NCBI GenBank assembly: GCA_016932095.1
Contig: JAFGDN010000020.1
Span: 62,001 to 126,000 of the forward strand
From: Sedimentisphaerales bacterium
GTDB lineage: Bacteria; Planctomycetota; Phycisphaerae; Sedimentisphaerales; Anaerobacaceae
Reading direction: 5' to 3'
DNA: 64,000 nt
In this document: positions 1 through 11,725 of the stretch, piece after piece
How the letters are laid out: each line of letters begins with the position of its first letter
How positions within the stretch are numbered: position 1 is the stretch's first letter
Notes under the pieces: generated by a model
What the model was told of the DNA's origin: nothing
Seen by the model: the letters and a program-made list of their open reading frames with translations, nothing else
The model's database searches: none
Program-made: the position numbers and the translations under genes

Positions 1-1
1 G

Positions 2-298
2 ACCCCAAACCCTCCTTTACCATTCAAGATGCGTTTGGAGCGGCTCTGGTGGCATGATGGAATTAGGAGAGGTGGTATAGGTGTAATTGAAGATGCTGGG
101 CACAAGTATAGTGGTTTTAAGGTTATTTTTGATTTACGACATTATGGCGAATTCAATTTTACAACAAAAACTGGACACTATAACATAGAAATTGCCGAAT
201 CTTGTGTAGTCGAGAATGATAAATGGCCTTTGCCTGTAGTCAAAAAAGGCAATTGTGGCGGTTATGCCGAGATTAAAGCTTACGAACAGAAAAACTGA
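2..298 (+). CDS. hypothetical protein, 5' end outside window
   Basis: The reading frame is open to the left edge of the window (from base 2) and contains an ATG at 29, so the 89-residue product starting there may be only the C-terminal part of a longer protein. It is rich in aromatic and charged residues, has no signal peptide or membrane segment, and matches no family I recognise. Together with the next two genes it lies in a stretch clearly more AT-rich than the gyrB region, which suggests accessory DNA. Function unknown. Confidence 0.4.
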   Translation, partial: TPNPPLPFKMRLERLWWHDGIRRGGIGVIEDAGHKYSGFKVIFDLRHYGEFNFTTKTGHYNIEIAESCVVENDKWPLPVVKKGNCGGYAEIKAYEQKN

Positions 299-542
299 TA
301 CCGTAGCGTTTTTTCCTTTTATGTGCCATTTTTATACACATGTTGCCAGCCCTATGATTATTCCAATAGGAGCGTATGGTGATCAGGTTGGTTTTGGAGA
401 ATAAATTTAATGGCTGATGATAGTGTTTATTGGCATGAAAAGAAATTATCTGTTCTTAGATAGTTTTCAAACAGAGGCCGCTTATAAATGCCTGAGAAAA
501 AGATTATAAATCTAATACGTTTGAGACAAAAATGACTCCAAT

Positions 543-845
543 ATGAAACCTGTGCCAACACTAAATGAATGGAAGTATATGTCTGAATCCGAGCGTAACG
601 GAATGCTTAACAGTTGGAATCCCAATAGTGATGATGGTCGGCCATTACTCAATCAAATTGCTGAGGAATTTAGTTGTGAGTACGGCCATATTCACGGCCT
701 TACAATTCATGGTATTGGAAATTGTCACGGGAGCACAGCCCTAGGGGGCACAAGATGTTCTATGCAGATGGATGAATGGTGGATGGCGACAATACAAATT
801 TGGTTACGAATCTGGATGATATGGAACCGTCTCAGGGCCGATTAG
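543..845 (+). CDS. hypothetical protein, possibly frameshifted at the 3' end
   Basis: A 100-residue frame with a plausible N-terminal half (MKPVPTLNEWKYMSESER). After about residue 65 the composition turns odd, very rich in Trp, Met and Ile. In the +1 frame from about 770 the sequence reads like ordinary protein (GGWRQYKFGYESG, one TGA, then YGTVSGPIRISIGNYGNW up to a stop near 880). That pattern suggests one or more indels in a decaying gene, but it is equally possible that the short frame is real as it stands. No family recognised. Confidence 0.3.
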   Translation: MKPVPTLNEWKYMSESERNGMLNSWNPNSDDGRPLLNQIAEEFSCEYGHIHGLTIHGIGNCHGSTALGGTRCSMQMDEWWMATIQIWLRIWMIWNRLRAD

Positions 846-893
846 AATAAGTATTGGAAATTACGGCAATTGGTAATCGTTTAAAGGTGTTTT

Positions 894-1358
894 ATGCCCA
901 ATGGTGATGCTGAACAATTCGAAAAAGAACTTCCTGAGATAGAAGCCTTTTTTCAGAAATTTTCTGATTCATTAGTCATTTTTGCAAAAAAACATAAATT
1001 AGTAATTGATAAATATTTCCATCACTTGCCTGACTGGACATTTCGATTTCGTCATCCTAAGGGTGGACAGGGATGTATCGTAGTGCGCAAGGAGGATTGT
1101 CATAACGTATTCGTTTCAAGTTCATGGTGGAAAGATAATTATGAATCTAACAGAAGAGATTTCATGGATGCCGATAGCAGGATTTGCGCAGTGGACCATG
1201 TAGTTAAAATACTAGAGAAAATACTTCGAGAAATTCTATCATGGGATATATCAGATTTGAAAAAAGGAACAGCAAATCCTTGCTTTGTATGGAAAAACGA
1301 GATGACAAGAGAGGAATTCGAAAAAGAAGACGACCATTATCCTATCGCTAAACTTTAA
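894..1358 (+). CDS. hypothetical protein, 154 aa
   Basis: A cytosolic-looking 154-residue protein with an acidic N-terminus, an amphipathic helix around residues 15-45, a central 'DWTFRFRHPKGGQGCIVV' strand-like segment and a charged C-terminus. Size and composition resemble small immunity or accessory proteins next to polymorphic-toxin or restriction genes, but nothing in the window supports such a role. It sits upstream of gyrB on the same strand, with a 123-base gap that holds a heptamer array. Not recognised. Confidence 0.45.
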   Translation: MPNGDAEQFEKELPEIEAFFQKFSDSLVIFAKKHKLVIDKYFHHLPDWTFRFRHPKGGQGCIVVRKEDCHNVFVSSSWWKDNYESNRRDFMDADSRICAVDHVVKILEKILREILSWDISDLKKGTANPCFVWKNEMTREEFEKEDDHYPIAKL

Positions 1359-1446
1359 AATGTTCGTTTTGCATGCATCGGTCAATTATTTACATGTAGA
1401 TACGTCAATTTCTTAAAACGATAACGGGACAGTAGTTAGTTAAAAA

Positions 1447-3932
<2,486 letters not shown>

Positions 3933-3950
3933 ACGCAGGCAGACACGGAG

Positions 3951-3979
3951 CGAAGCGACGGGCCCGCTTCGGAAATTTA
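3951..3979 (+). terminator. probable intrinsic terminator of gyrB
   Basis: A 7-bp stem, CGAAGCG (3951-3957) pairing with CGCTTCG (3965-3971), 18 bases after the gyrB stop. The hairpin is followed by an A/T stretch with six T. Confidence 0.5.
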
Positions 3980-4058
3980 TTTTTTGCTTGCTATTGATAA
4001 TTGAGTCGGTACGGTTTATCGGTTATAAGATGTGTTATTAAAAATCGAAGAGGGGAAT

Positions 4059-4784
4059 ATGAATGCCGGAAAAACCGTCCAGTCGATAATGGCAATCGCC
4101 ATAATGAACACTATTTGCCTCGCAAGCCCGATATGGTGTCCGGATTTGTTGCAGGATGAGGCCGTTAATTTCAATGACTTTGTGCTCTTTGCCGATAATT
4201 GGGGGCAACTCGGCTATTCGCTACAAGGCGACTTTGACAACAATGGCTCGGTAGATATATACGACCTTAAACTGTTTGCCGACTGGTGGCTCGCCGATTA
4301 CGGATGCAAAGAGGCTGATTTCAATCTCGATTACGCCGTCAATTTCCTCGATTACGCCAAGCTCGCCGATAAATGGCTGACCGATGCCAATGATGCAGGT
4401 TGGGAAAGCAGTTACGACCTTGATGACAGCAATTCAATCAATATCTACGACCTCCAGCTTTTTACCTACCGCTGGCTTGAGACCTATCCCGAGCCGAACG
4501 ACGTATTCGATGCCTTTAAGGATGCTTTGGCAGCCGACGATTTGGACACTGCTTTAACATTCATCGCAGACACAGCGAAAGAGCAATATACTGATACCCT
4601 TTCTCAGCTTCAGCCGTATTTCACGCAAATGGTGAATGGGATGGGTAATCTGATATTTATCTCGAAAGACGAATATATGGCAAAATATGAAATGCGCCAT
4701 GATGAAGGCGGCGGCGTGATATCGACTTTTCCAGTGTATTTCAGCAAGGACGAAAACGGTAATTGGAAAATTTATTGCTTCTGA
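4059..4784 (+). CDS. secreted protein with dockerin-like repeats
   Basis: 241 residues from the ATG at 4059, chosen because GAGGGG lies a few bases upstream; the in-frame GTG at 4032 is the alternative. An N-terminal signal peptide (hydrophobic core about residues 8-25) is followed by three or four degenerate dockerin-like EF-hand repeats, each a D-x-N/D-x-x-V-x-x-x-D loop then L-x-x-FADWWL (about 35-145). In planctomycete secreted proteins these are usually C-terminal; here they are N-terminal. The C-terminal 90 residues resemble NTF2/SnoaL-like small folds (helical start, then a beta-rich WKIYCF end), but that is only a guess. It heads a co-directional set with the next two genes. Probably extracytoplasmic. 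Confidence 0.7.
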   Translation: MNAGKTVQSIMAIAIMNTICLASPIWCPDLLQDEAVNFNDFVLFADNWGQLGYSLQGDFDNNGSVDIYDLKLFADWWLADYGCKEADFNLDYAVNFLDYAKLADKWLTDANDAGWESSYDLDDSNSINIYDLQLFTYRWLETYPEPNDVFDAFKDALAADDLDTALTFIADTAKEQYTDTLSQLQPYFTQMVNGMGNLIFISKDEYMAKYEMRHDEGGGVISTFPVYFSKDENGNWKIYCF

Positions 4785-4799
4785 ACAGGAGTATATGCA

Positions 4800-5714
4800 A
4801 TGAAAAATATCGATTACGAAAAAGGACTCGCGAGAATGGCCTGGACTTTTGGCATATTCGGCGTAATTGGCTTAATTCTATTTCTGCTTCCTTATCTCCC
4901 TCCCCAGATATCTTTTACTATAGCGTCTCCGTTTTTTATAATGATATTCCTTTTGTCTTTTATTGCTTCAAACCCCGCAGGCAAAATATTTATTTTTCTT
5001 CTTGGAATAACTATAGTTTTCTTGTTGATTCGCTTTTTTATTAAAGGTTTTTGTTCTCACGCTTTAACTAAACAACAAGGATCGATTGCAATGAAAATTA
5101 ATCGTCGAATAATCATTTCTGCCATCATTATTGCGATTGTTGGATTCGGAGGCAGCGGACTTTTGGGTTACAAATGGTATTGGCAGACTCATACCGGATC
5201 GAGAAGCGGACAAGTAATTGATGCCATAACAGGAAAGCCTATAGAAGGGGCTGTTGTTAAATATAGTTGGAAATTTTCTATGCTTTTGGGTGGTGCTCTT
5301 GGCAGCGGCAGCGGAATTCCTGCTGTATCGTATGAAACGTTATCTGATAAGGAAGGAAAGTACTATATTCCCAATCTTAGGGTTAAAAGAAAGGCATTAT
5401 ATGAGATGGATTTGTACCCGGAAGAAGTGCTGATTTATAAAGATGGTTACGCTGTTTACAGGGCTATTCTTAAATACTTTAAGTCGCCTATTCTTAAACC
5501 GCTCGGATACCCTACTGTTGAACAAATATATAGTAAAAAAAATAACATTGCTAAATTATATCCATGGAAGGACGGTGAATCTCATGAGAAACATCTTGAA
5601 CTGGTCGACGAATGGACGTTTCCTTCCAAGGAAAATGAACTATTATTAAAGGAATTGGAACTTGAAAAAATACGTGCTGAACAAGAACGTACAGAAAAAC
5701 AGAGGCAAAAATGA
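4800..5714 (+). CDS. membrane protein with carboxypeptidase-regulatory-like domain
   Basis: 304 residues preceded by an AGGAG site (4788). Three hydrophobic helices lie within residues 12-85 and a fourth at about 103-125. An extracytoplasmic beta-sandwich follows (about 138-205) with the CarboxypepD_reg-like signature SGQVIDAITGKPIEGAVV and a later DKEGKYYIPNL, then a charged coiled-coil tail (about 275-304, KELELEKIRAEQERTEKQ). A second possible start, ATG at 5091 with AAGGA upstream, would give a simpler protein with one anchor plus the sandwich; the longer form may be a fusion of two neighbouring genes. The stop overlaps the next start by 4 bases, so the two are translationally coupled. 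Confidence 0.6.
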   Translation: MKNIDYEKGLARMAWTFGIFGVIGLILFLLPYLPPQISFTIASPFFIMIFLLSFIASNPAGKIFIFLLGITIVFLLIRFFIKGFCSHALTKQQGSIAMKINRRIIISAIIIAIVGFGGSGLLGYKWYWQTHTGSRSGQVIDAITGKPIEGAVVKYSWKFSMLLGGALGSGSGIPAVSYETLSDKEGKYYIPNLRVKRKALYEMDLYPEEVLIYKDGYAVYRAILKYFKSPILKPLGYPTVEQIYSKKNNIAKLYPWKDGESHEKHLELVDEWTFPSKENELLLKELELEKIRAEQERTEKQRQK

Positions 5715-8296
5715 AAAATTTCATTACATTATTGTTTTTTGGGATATTGGCCTCAAATGCAATCGCATGGGAAAATCATCTTACGCATCCAACAATAACG
5801 GAAAAAGCAGTGGAACGTTCTGTTTTGGCTGGTGATTATTTTCAAACACAACTTGACTTAAATAGCGGATTAAATACAAATCTCATATTAACGGCGCAGT
5901 ATCAAGATGACTTGGTTAGAAGAGCGGGTCAGGCACGTCCTCCCGAACTATGGGAAGCAACACAACGCTCTATTAAAAACTGGTTAAAAGAGGGAAGTAA
6001 ATTTGAGGATGTTCCTAATCCGAGGGCTCGACATCATTTTCATGACCCTCTTAGAGACACTGGCCTTAACAATTCGGATGCAAATCCGGATCTTATTAAT
6101 GCCCTTTGGATTGGTTCGGTAGCTCTTTATTGGGATTACTGGGGTTTTGATGCCACTGGCGGCTCGGCTCTCAAGAGGGCTGTCGGTTGTGCGGATGATT
6201 GGGGAGTTAATTGGGAGTCGGAGCCGGAATATCTCACAACCAAATATAACTGGCCGACGGCTCGAAATTTATTTTATAGTGCCTTGACTTCAGGACAAAA
6301 GATAGACAGGGAAAAATATCTTGGCTCAGTGTTTGTTGTACTTGGCCATATATGCCATTTATTAGAGGATATGGGCGTTCCTGCTCATACGAGGAATGAT
6401 TTTGTATGGGGTCATCTTGTTGCGGGTTTTTATAAAGATGTAACTGGAGTGCAGAACCCTTGGCAGCTGGGAGGTCATCCCTTTGAAGCTTGGATGGAAG
6501 TTCAGATTAGCAAAAATGACAATAACATTCCCGGCGCATACTTGGCCAGATTGATGGATACGCCGCCTGCTCTTAGCAAATATAAGGATTACTGGGACAG
6601 AGGTTTGTGTGAATTAGACGGTGTCACTCAATGGCAGGGAGATAGCCCTGGCTGGCCTTCTACCGGCTTTGGCAATCCCCCTCCTGAAAAATCGTGGGGT
6701 TTGGCAGAATGCAGCAATTATCAATTCTTATCTTTCAGCACAAAATTTAAAAGCAGCGGATTACAATCATTTCCTCATCCGGCAAAAAATCACACCAGAG
6801 TTGATTGGTATCCAACTGGTCCCGATGGTGAAAGACAATATTATCGTCTCGGATACGATGTGCCACATCTTGCCCGTGTAACTTATACAACCTTTTATGC
6901 CTATCTGATACCGATATACACCGTCGAGACATCGACTACCGAAGAAGAACGGGTTTTTGAAGATTATGCCAAGAGGACTATCTCCAGAACGGTTGATTAT
7001 ACAACCGGCCTAATCAATTATTTCTTTCGGGGCAAATTATCCGTTTCCGCAAGCTGTTCTAATGCCGAATGTAATCCGATTGAAATTTATATCACTAATC
7101 AATCGGTCAATACAAACGCAAATCAGACGTTAAAAGGCGGCTCTTTCGGGCTTTACTGGGACGAAAACGTTGGCAACAGAACACAGGTTTCAGGGCTTAC
7201 TGTCTATGATTCCAATAACCCCGATAACCCTAATCTTTGGGGAGCGACAAAGACGTTGGCAAAGGGGAGTTCAATTCGGGCAACATTCAATAAGCCGTCA
7301 TCAAACGTTTCCAAATATACCCTCGTTTATTCCGGCTCAATCAGCGCAAATCCAAATGACCCTGACACCAACGATGTTAATGCCATTGCCGTTTGTATGT
7401 TTAATCCGCCGGGGCCGCCCAGACCATCAATTGACCTTATCGACCCTGCTATTTATGGTTGTCCCGGCTCCGTTTTGCTTATTGAGGGATCGGGTTTTTC
7501 AAAGACGCCTTCGAATAATATAGTTCTTTTCGAGGACGCAAATTCAGTTCGTTCCGATGTATATGGAATAGTTCAGGCAGCAGACGTTAACGGCCAATGG
7601 CTGAAGGTGGAATTACCTTACTTCTATGCTGAAGACGTTGATTACTATTGGTCCAATGCGACCGTTACGGTTGACGGAAATATGAGCGCCCCCTATGCTT
7701 ACAAGTTAAGCAATTATGTCTGGTTGACAATATGTCTTTGGGATGATGGAACATCAATAGATGATGATTTTCAACTTTGGGTGAATGGTTACTATTGGGA
7801 TACCTTTTATGCGCCTACTCCCGAAGACCCTGTTATCGTCGAATATGGATTCTGGTATGAAGATGAATATTGTTACGTCGATACGTATCTTATTGACAGT
7901 TACAGCGAGTCAGGAGGAACATTAGGTGTAGCAATGTGGGATTATGTGAATAGAGTTATTGCCTACAGATGGAACAGCAGTTCGCAATCGCAGGAATTTT
8001 TGTATGACCAGGAGTATTGGTGGTCTTATCTCGATTATTTCGGCATCGATGTATTAGATATACCGGGCGATGGAGTTCTTCTTGATGTTTACGCTTTCCC
8101 AACATATACTGGCGATTTAGGTTCGAGCGGTATGGCCGCGATAACGATTCCCGAGAAAGGAATTAACATCGGCAAAGGCGAACAATTGAAGCGATTCGTT
8201 CCTGCTGATATATCGCAGCGCGCTCTTAAAGCGAATATTCCCAGAAAGCGGGGAGCTAGAGGCACCGCCCCCAATAGAATCGGAACAAAAAAGTGA
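5711..8296 (+). CDS. secreted zinc-dependent phospholipase C/S1-P1 nuclease-like protein
   Basis: 861 residues with a cleavable signal peptide (MKNFITLLFFGILASNAIAW). The mature protein starts with Trp, as in zinc phospholipases C and S1/P1 nucleases, where the N-terminal Trp is a zinc ligand. Further ligand-like motifs follow: NHLTHPTITEKA (about 22), RHHFHDP (about 107-113) and GHICHLLEDMGVPAHTRND (about 213-231), matching the His/Asp pattern of that fold. The second half is beta-rich and includes an IPT/TIG-like segment (SVLLIEGSGFSKTPSNNIV, about 590). A wall- or substrate-binding role for it is inference. Substrate (phospholipid or nucleic acid) cannot be decided. The start overlaps the preceding gene. 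Confidence 0.6.
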   Translation: MKNFITLLFFGILASNAIAWENHLTHPTITEKAVERSVLAGDYFQTQLDLNSGLNTNLILTAQYQDDLVRRAGQARPPELWEATQRSIKNWLKEGSKFEDVPNPRARHHFHDPLRDTGLNNSDANPDLINALWIGSVALYWDYWGFDATGGSALKRAVGCADDWGVNWESEPEYLTTKYNWPTARNLFYSALTSGQKIDREKYLGSVFVVLGHICHLLEDMGVPAHTRNDFVWGHLVAGFYKDVTGVQNPWQLGGHPFEAWMEVQISKNDNNIPGAYLARLMDTPPALSKYKDYWDRGLCELDGVTQWQGDSPGWPSTGFGNPPPEKSWGLAECSNYQFLSFSTKFKSSGLQSFPHPAKNHTRVDWYPTGPDGERQYYRLGYDVPHLARVTYTTFYAYLIPIYTVETSTTEEERVFEDYAKRTISRTVDYTTGLINYFFRGKLSVSASCSNAECNPIEIYITNQSVNTNANQTLKGGSFGLYWDENVGNRTQVSGLTVYDSNNPDNPNLWGATKTLAKGSSIRATFNKPSSNVSKYTLVYSGSISANPNDPDTNDVNAIAVCMFNPPGPPRPSIDLIDPAIYGCPGSVLLIEGSGFSKTPSNNIVLFEDANSVRSDVYGIVQAADVNGQWLKVELPYFYAEDVDYYWSNATVTVDGNMSAPYAYKLSNYVWLTICLWDDGTSIDDDFQLWVNGYYWDTFYAPTPEDPVIVEYGFWYEDEYCYVDTYLIDSYSESGGTLGVAMWDYVNRVIAYRWNSSSQSQEFLYDQEYWWSYLDYFGIDVLDIPGDGVLLDVYAFPTYTGDLGSSGMAAITIPEKGINIGKGEQLKRFVPADISQRALKANIPRKRGARGTAPNRIGTKK

Positions 8297-8332
8297 TAAG
8301 AAAAAATTTTCTTCTTGCAAATGCGTCGCGGC

Positions 8333-8374
8333 AAATAGAAAATAGAAAATCGAAAATATTAAATAGAAAATAAA
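8333..8374 (+). repeat. heptamer array, AAATAGA type
   Basis: Six perfect-period 7-nt units beginning AAAT (AAATAGA three times, plus AAATCGA, AAATATT and AAATAAA). It lies between the stop at 8296 and the GGAG/start of the TPR lipoprotein. Related arrays are at 9143-9225 and 14420-14510. Confidence 0.9.
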
Positions 8375-8389
8375 GTATGGAGGCGAAAA

Positions 8390-9061
8390 ATGAGTTCTAA
8401 AGGATACGCGATGGTTTGTGCGATGGTTTTGTGCTCGCTGGGATTGTTCGGTTGTCCGCCGACGAGGCCGGCGAGGGTCGCTCAAGGCGTGAATACGGCT
8501 TCTGACATTCGCAAGGCCGAGCTGCTTCGCCAGCTCGACAAGAAATGGGAAAACCCGGTTACGCATTACGAGCTGGGGCAGTTATATCACGCCGAGGGCG
8601 ACTGGTCGAAGGCCGACTGGTATTACGACCAGGCAATCGGGTTTAATCCCGCTTACCGAGACGCCCAGGCGGCCAAGGTCAAGATGCAGCTCGACAAGGG
8701 CGACAAATCGAAGAGCGAGTATCTGGCAAGTATGTTTATGACGCAGGTTGTTTCGGCGCCGGAACAGCTTATGCTGCTGGGCGAGGCCTTCGAGAAACAG
8801 GGACTGGACAGTTATGCCCTGAAGTGCTATCGGGATGCGCTGAAGGCACAGCCGGATTCATATAAGATTAATCGGCAGCTTGCTTATTATTATCTGCACA
8901 AGAACGACAACGAGCAGGCCAAGGAATATTTTATCCGGAGCTTTAATATGAACTCCAATCAGCCGGACGTCGCCAACGAGTTAGGCAAGCTGGGTGTGGC
9001 GGTAAGGAGCCCTGAGCCGGGAACAAGCCCGAGTAAACTTGGCCAGCCCATAAGGCCTTAA
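8390..9061 (+). CDS. TPR-repeat lipoprotein
   Basis: 223 residues. A lipoprotein signal (MVLCSLGLFGC) has lipobox L-F-G-C with Cys22 as the likely lipidation site. It is followed by three or four TPR-like helical pairs (about 55-195; for example THYELGQLYHAEGDWSKADW and NRQLAYYYLHKNDNEQAKEY) and a short Pro-rich tail. TPR lipoproteins act as assembly or scaffolding subunits at the membrane; no partner can be named. It is preceded by a heptamer array and followed by an intrinsic terminator, so it may form its own transcription unit or end the one starting at 4059. Confidence 0.75.
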   Translation: MSSKGYAMVCAMVLCSLGLFGCPPTRPARVAQGVNTASDIRKAELLRQLDKKWENPVTHYELGQLYHAEGDWSKADWYYDQAIGFNPAYRDAQAAKVKMQLDKGDKSKSEYLASMFMTQVVSAPEQLMLLGEAFEKQGLDSYALKCYRDALKAQPDSYKINRQLAYYYLHKNDNEQAKEYFIRSFNMNSNQPDVANELGKLGVAVRSPEPGTSPSKLGQPIRP

Positions 9062-9107
9062 GGCGTGCCCAGGGAGAAGATGTTAATATAAAATCATTTG
9101 TCCTTAC

Positions 9108-9143
9108 GCCCTGTGGTGAACGGATTTGCCGCGGGGCTTTTTA
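9108..9143 (+). terminator. intrinsic terminator
   Basis: A 9-bp stem with two G-U pairs, GCCCTGTGG (9108-9116) with CCGCGGGGC (9129-9137), followed by five T. It lies 46 bases after the lipoprotein stop. A heptamer array begins immediately after the T-run. Confidence 0.7.
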
Positions 9144-9225
9144 TTTTCAATTTATTATTTTCTATTTTCCATTTAAGACAAGGCCAATGATAAACGTAAT
9201 TCAAAAATAGAAAATAAAAAATGGG
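9143..9225. repeat. facing heptamer arms, ATTTTCT / AAATAGA type
   Basis: The left arm (9143-9177) has five units starting ATTT (ATTTTCA, ATTTTCT). The right arm (9205-9225) has three units starting AAAT (AAATAGA, AAATAAA). The arms are roughly reverse-complementary with a 27-base spacer. This fills much of the 249-base gap before ftsK. Confidence 0.85.
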
Positions 9226-9310
9226 GTTCTTGCCGATAAATCAGTGAGTGTTTTTTGAGGTGTGGTGCTCTGTTATTATCGCGTATGTTCTATTTTATCG
9301 GACTTAAATT

Positions 9311-11722
9311 ATGAGCCGTGTCAAGGACAGGAGAATAAGGTTGAAGGCCCTGCAGTGCCTTGTTGTGGCGGTATTGCTGGTGCTGTTTTGCAGTTGCCTG
9401 AGTTTTCATATCGGGGACTGGCCCAGCCGGTTTGTATATCCGCATAACAGGCCGACGGCGAACTGGTGCGGGCCGGCGGGGGCGCTATTGGCTTATTATT
9501 TGCTTTATTATGCAGGGCCGGGCGTCTTTATCGTGCTGATTTGCGGCATATATTTTATGGTCGCGAAAATCGCCGACGCGGAGATTGAACAGCCGGTTTT
9601 ACGAGTCGCGGGATTGGTTTTGGTAACGACCGCCGCATCTACTACTTTTTATTGCTTTAGCCCATACGGCGTTTTTGGCTTTCCGATGGGGAGTGGCGGC
9701 GTACTCGGCGTGGGGGCGGCGCAATTTCTGCGCAGTCATTTCGCCTCACTGGGTACCGCGATACTATTAGGCACAACCTGGGTTGTCGGGACGATTCTTC
9801 TGGCAGACCAGATGGTCGCCGGCGTTTTTGGCTGGCTGGGCTTTATCCTTCGCAGGGTTGTCGGGCTGGCTGCGCCAAAATGGGCCAGAGCCCCGGAGCA
9901 CGCGAGAGCGCTTGGTCAGATTTGGAAGCGTTTGAGCGTTAAACAAAAGCGTCAGCCGATGACGATAAAGCCATCCTTGCGTTCGGAAACGGCTGCACAG
10001 TCAATTGGCTCGTCGCACGAGGTTGACGGTAAGCTTGAATCAGCCGTGGCAGAAACGGCAACAACGCCCGCCGCGCAGCAGTTGAAAATTCCGCCGGCAA
10101 CGGTCAAAAAGACAATGAAACCATACGAGCCGCAAAGCTTCGACGATTACACCCTGCCGGGTATCGAACTGCTGGATGAGCCGCAATATACGTTTGCGGC
10201 GGTGCAGGAAAAGGTGGTCAAGGCAAAGGCCATAGCCCTCGAGGGTTTGCTGAACGAGTTCGATATCTCGGCCCAGGTTGTTGCGGCTGAGACGGGGCCG
10301 GTTGTAACAATGTTCGAATTACAGCTTGCCGCGGGGGTCAAGGTCAGCCAGATAAGCACGTTGGCCAATGATATTGCCCGTGCATTGGGCGTTGGGGCGG
10401 TTCGCGTTGTTGCGCCGCTGCCTGGCAAGCACACAATAGGCGTTGAAGTGCCCAACAGCGAGAAAGAGCGAGTGCGGATGAAGGATATGCTGCGCCTGGC
10501 GGGCAGTCGGCCGAATAGTATGGCTATACCGCTGTTTTTGGGCAAGGATTCGTCGGGCGAGGCGCTGGTTGAGGACCTGGCTGGTTTACCGCATCTGCTT
10601 ATCGCGGGCACGACCGGCTCCGGCAAGAGCGTGTGTATCAACAGCCTAATCGCCGGCATTTTGCTTACCCGCAGGCCTGACGAAATAAAGATGATTCTCA
10701 TAGACCCGAAAATGGTCGAGATGACCGCCTTTAATACGATACCTCACCTTATGACGCCGATTGTTACCGAGACGCACAGGGCAGTGCAGATTCTCGAATG
10801 GGCGACAATCAAAATGGACGAGCGATACGCCCTGCTGGCGGAGGGGCGGGTCAAAAATATAAGCGAGTTTAACGCGCTGGGGACCGAGGAAATAATCAAA
10901 CGTTTTGAGCCGGCGACCCCGGACGAGGAAGCGCAGATTGCGAAAAAGCTGCCTTATATCGTGATAGTAATTGACGAATTAGCGGATTTAATGATGACGG
11001 CGGCGAAGGAAATCGAGGCGCATATCGTTCGACTGGCGCAAAAGAGCAGGGCGGTAGGGATTAACATAATTTTGGCGACGCAGCGGCCACAGGCGACGGT
11101 TGTAACGGGGCTGATTAAGGCCAATATGCCCACACGCATCGGCTTTCGGGTCGCCGCCCGGATGGACAGCCGCATAATACTCGACCAGAACGGCGCTGAA
11201 ACACTTTTGGGTCAGGGAGATATGCTTTTCCTGAAGCCCGGCACCAGCGACCTGGTTCGGGCGCAGGGCACATTCGTCAGCGAAGAAGAGGTCAGGCGAA
11301 TCGTCAAACACCTGAAGGAAATCGCCGAACCGCAGTTCCATCCCGAACTTACGCAATTAGGCCAGCCCGACACTTCCGAAATGGTAGAAGACGAGCTGTT
11401 CGACGACGCGGTGAGAGTTGTTCTCGAAAGCAAACGGGGCAGCGTCTCATTGCTTCAGCGTCGCTTAAGCGTCGGCTACGCAAGGGCGTCGCGGATGATA
11501 GAGCAAATGGCTGTGCTGGGCGTATTAGGCGAATACAAGGGCAGCCAGGCGCGAGAGGTAATGATGGCCGTCGAGGACTGGGAGCAGTTGCGCGAGCAGA
11601 TGCAGGCCCAGAGGGCACAGGACGCAGGACAGATGACAGATGACCAAGAGCCCGGCGATGGGCCGGGTTACATTAATGAGGGACAGCGGGGTTACGCTGC
11701 GGTTGATAAAGAAGAGGAATAG
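9311..11722 (+). CDS. ftsK: DNA translocase FtsK/SpoIIIE
   Basis: Septum-associated ATP-driven dsDNA pump that segregates the terminus region and supports XerCD resolution. The N-terminal domain has four to five membrane helices (about residues 13-195), then a short Pro/Ala-rich linker to about 260. The motor follows, with Walker A GTTGSGKS near 433 and Walker B IVIDELADLM near 552. The C-terminal winged-helix gamma domain (about 690-765) contains the QRRLSVGYARASRMIEQM-type helices that read KOPS sites. 803 aa is normal for the family. The last 40 residues after the gamma domain are disordered and partly encoded by a heptamer array (11616-11650). Confidence 0.97.
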   Translation: MSRVKDRRIRLKALQCLVVAVLLVLFCSCLSFHIGDWPSRFVYPHNRPTANWCGPAGALLAYYLLYYAGPGVFIVLICGIYFMVAKIADAEIEQPVLRVAGLVLVTTAASTTFYCFSPYGVFGFPMGSGGVLGVGAAQFLRSHFASLGTAILLGTTWVVGTILLADQMVAGVFGWLGFILRRVVGLAAPKWARAPEHARALGQIWKRLSVKQKRQPMTIKPSLRSETAAQSIGSSHEVDGKLESAVAETATTPAAQQLKIPPATVKKTMKPYEPQSFDDYTLPGIELLDEPQYTFAAVQEKVVKAKAIALEGLLNEFDISAQVVAAETGPVVTMFELQLAAGVKVSQISTLANDIARALGVGAVRVVAPLPGKHTIGVEVPNSEKERVRMKDMLRLAGSRPNSMAIPLFLGKDSSGEALVEDLAGLPHLLIAGTTGSGKSVCINSLIAGILLTRRPDEIKMILIDPKMVEMTAFNTIPHLMTPIVTETHRAVQILEWATIKMDERYALLAEGRVKNISEFNALGTEEIIKRFEPATPDEEAQIAKKLPYIVIVIDELADLMMTAAKEIEAHIVRLAQKSRAVGINIILATQRPQATVVTGLIKANMPTRIGFRVAARMDSRIILDQNGAETLLGQGDMLFLKPGTSDLVRAQGTFVSEEEVRRIVKHLKEIAEPQFHPELTQLGQPDTSEMVEDELFDDAVRVVLESKRGSVSLLQRRLSVGYARASRMIEQMAVLGVLGEYKGSQAREVMMAVEDWEQLREQMQAQRAQDAGQMTDDQEPGDGPGYINEGQRGYAAVDKEEE
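11616..11650 (+). repeat. heptamer array inside the ftsK 3' end
   Basis: Five 7-nt units starting with C (CACAGGA, CGCAGGA, CAGATGA twice, CCAAGAG) within the ftsK reading frame, encoding about residues 769-781 of the tail after the gamma domain. Confidence 0.8.
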
Positions 11723-11725
11723 CAA

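Noticed and set aside
8117..8566. Minus-strand frame with IFYFL-type low-complexity run
   Set aside because: Produced by the AAATAGA array read in antisense; no initiation signal or homology.
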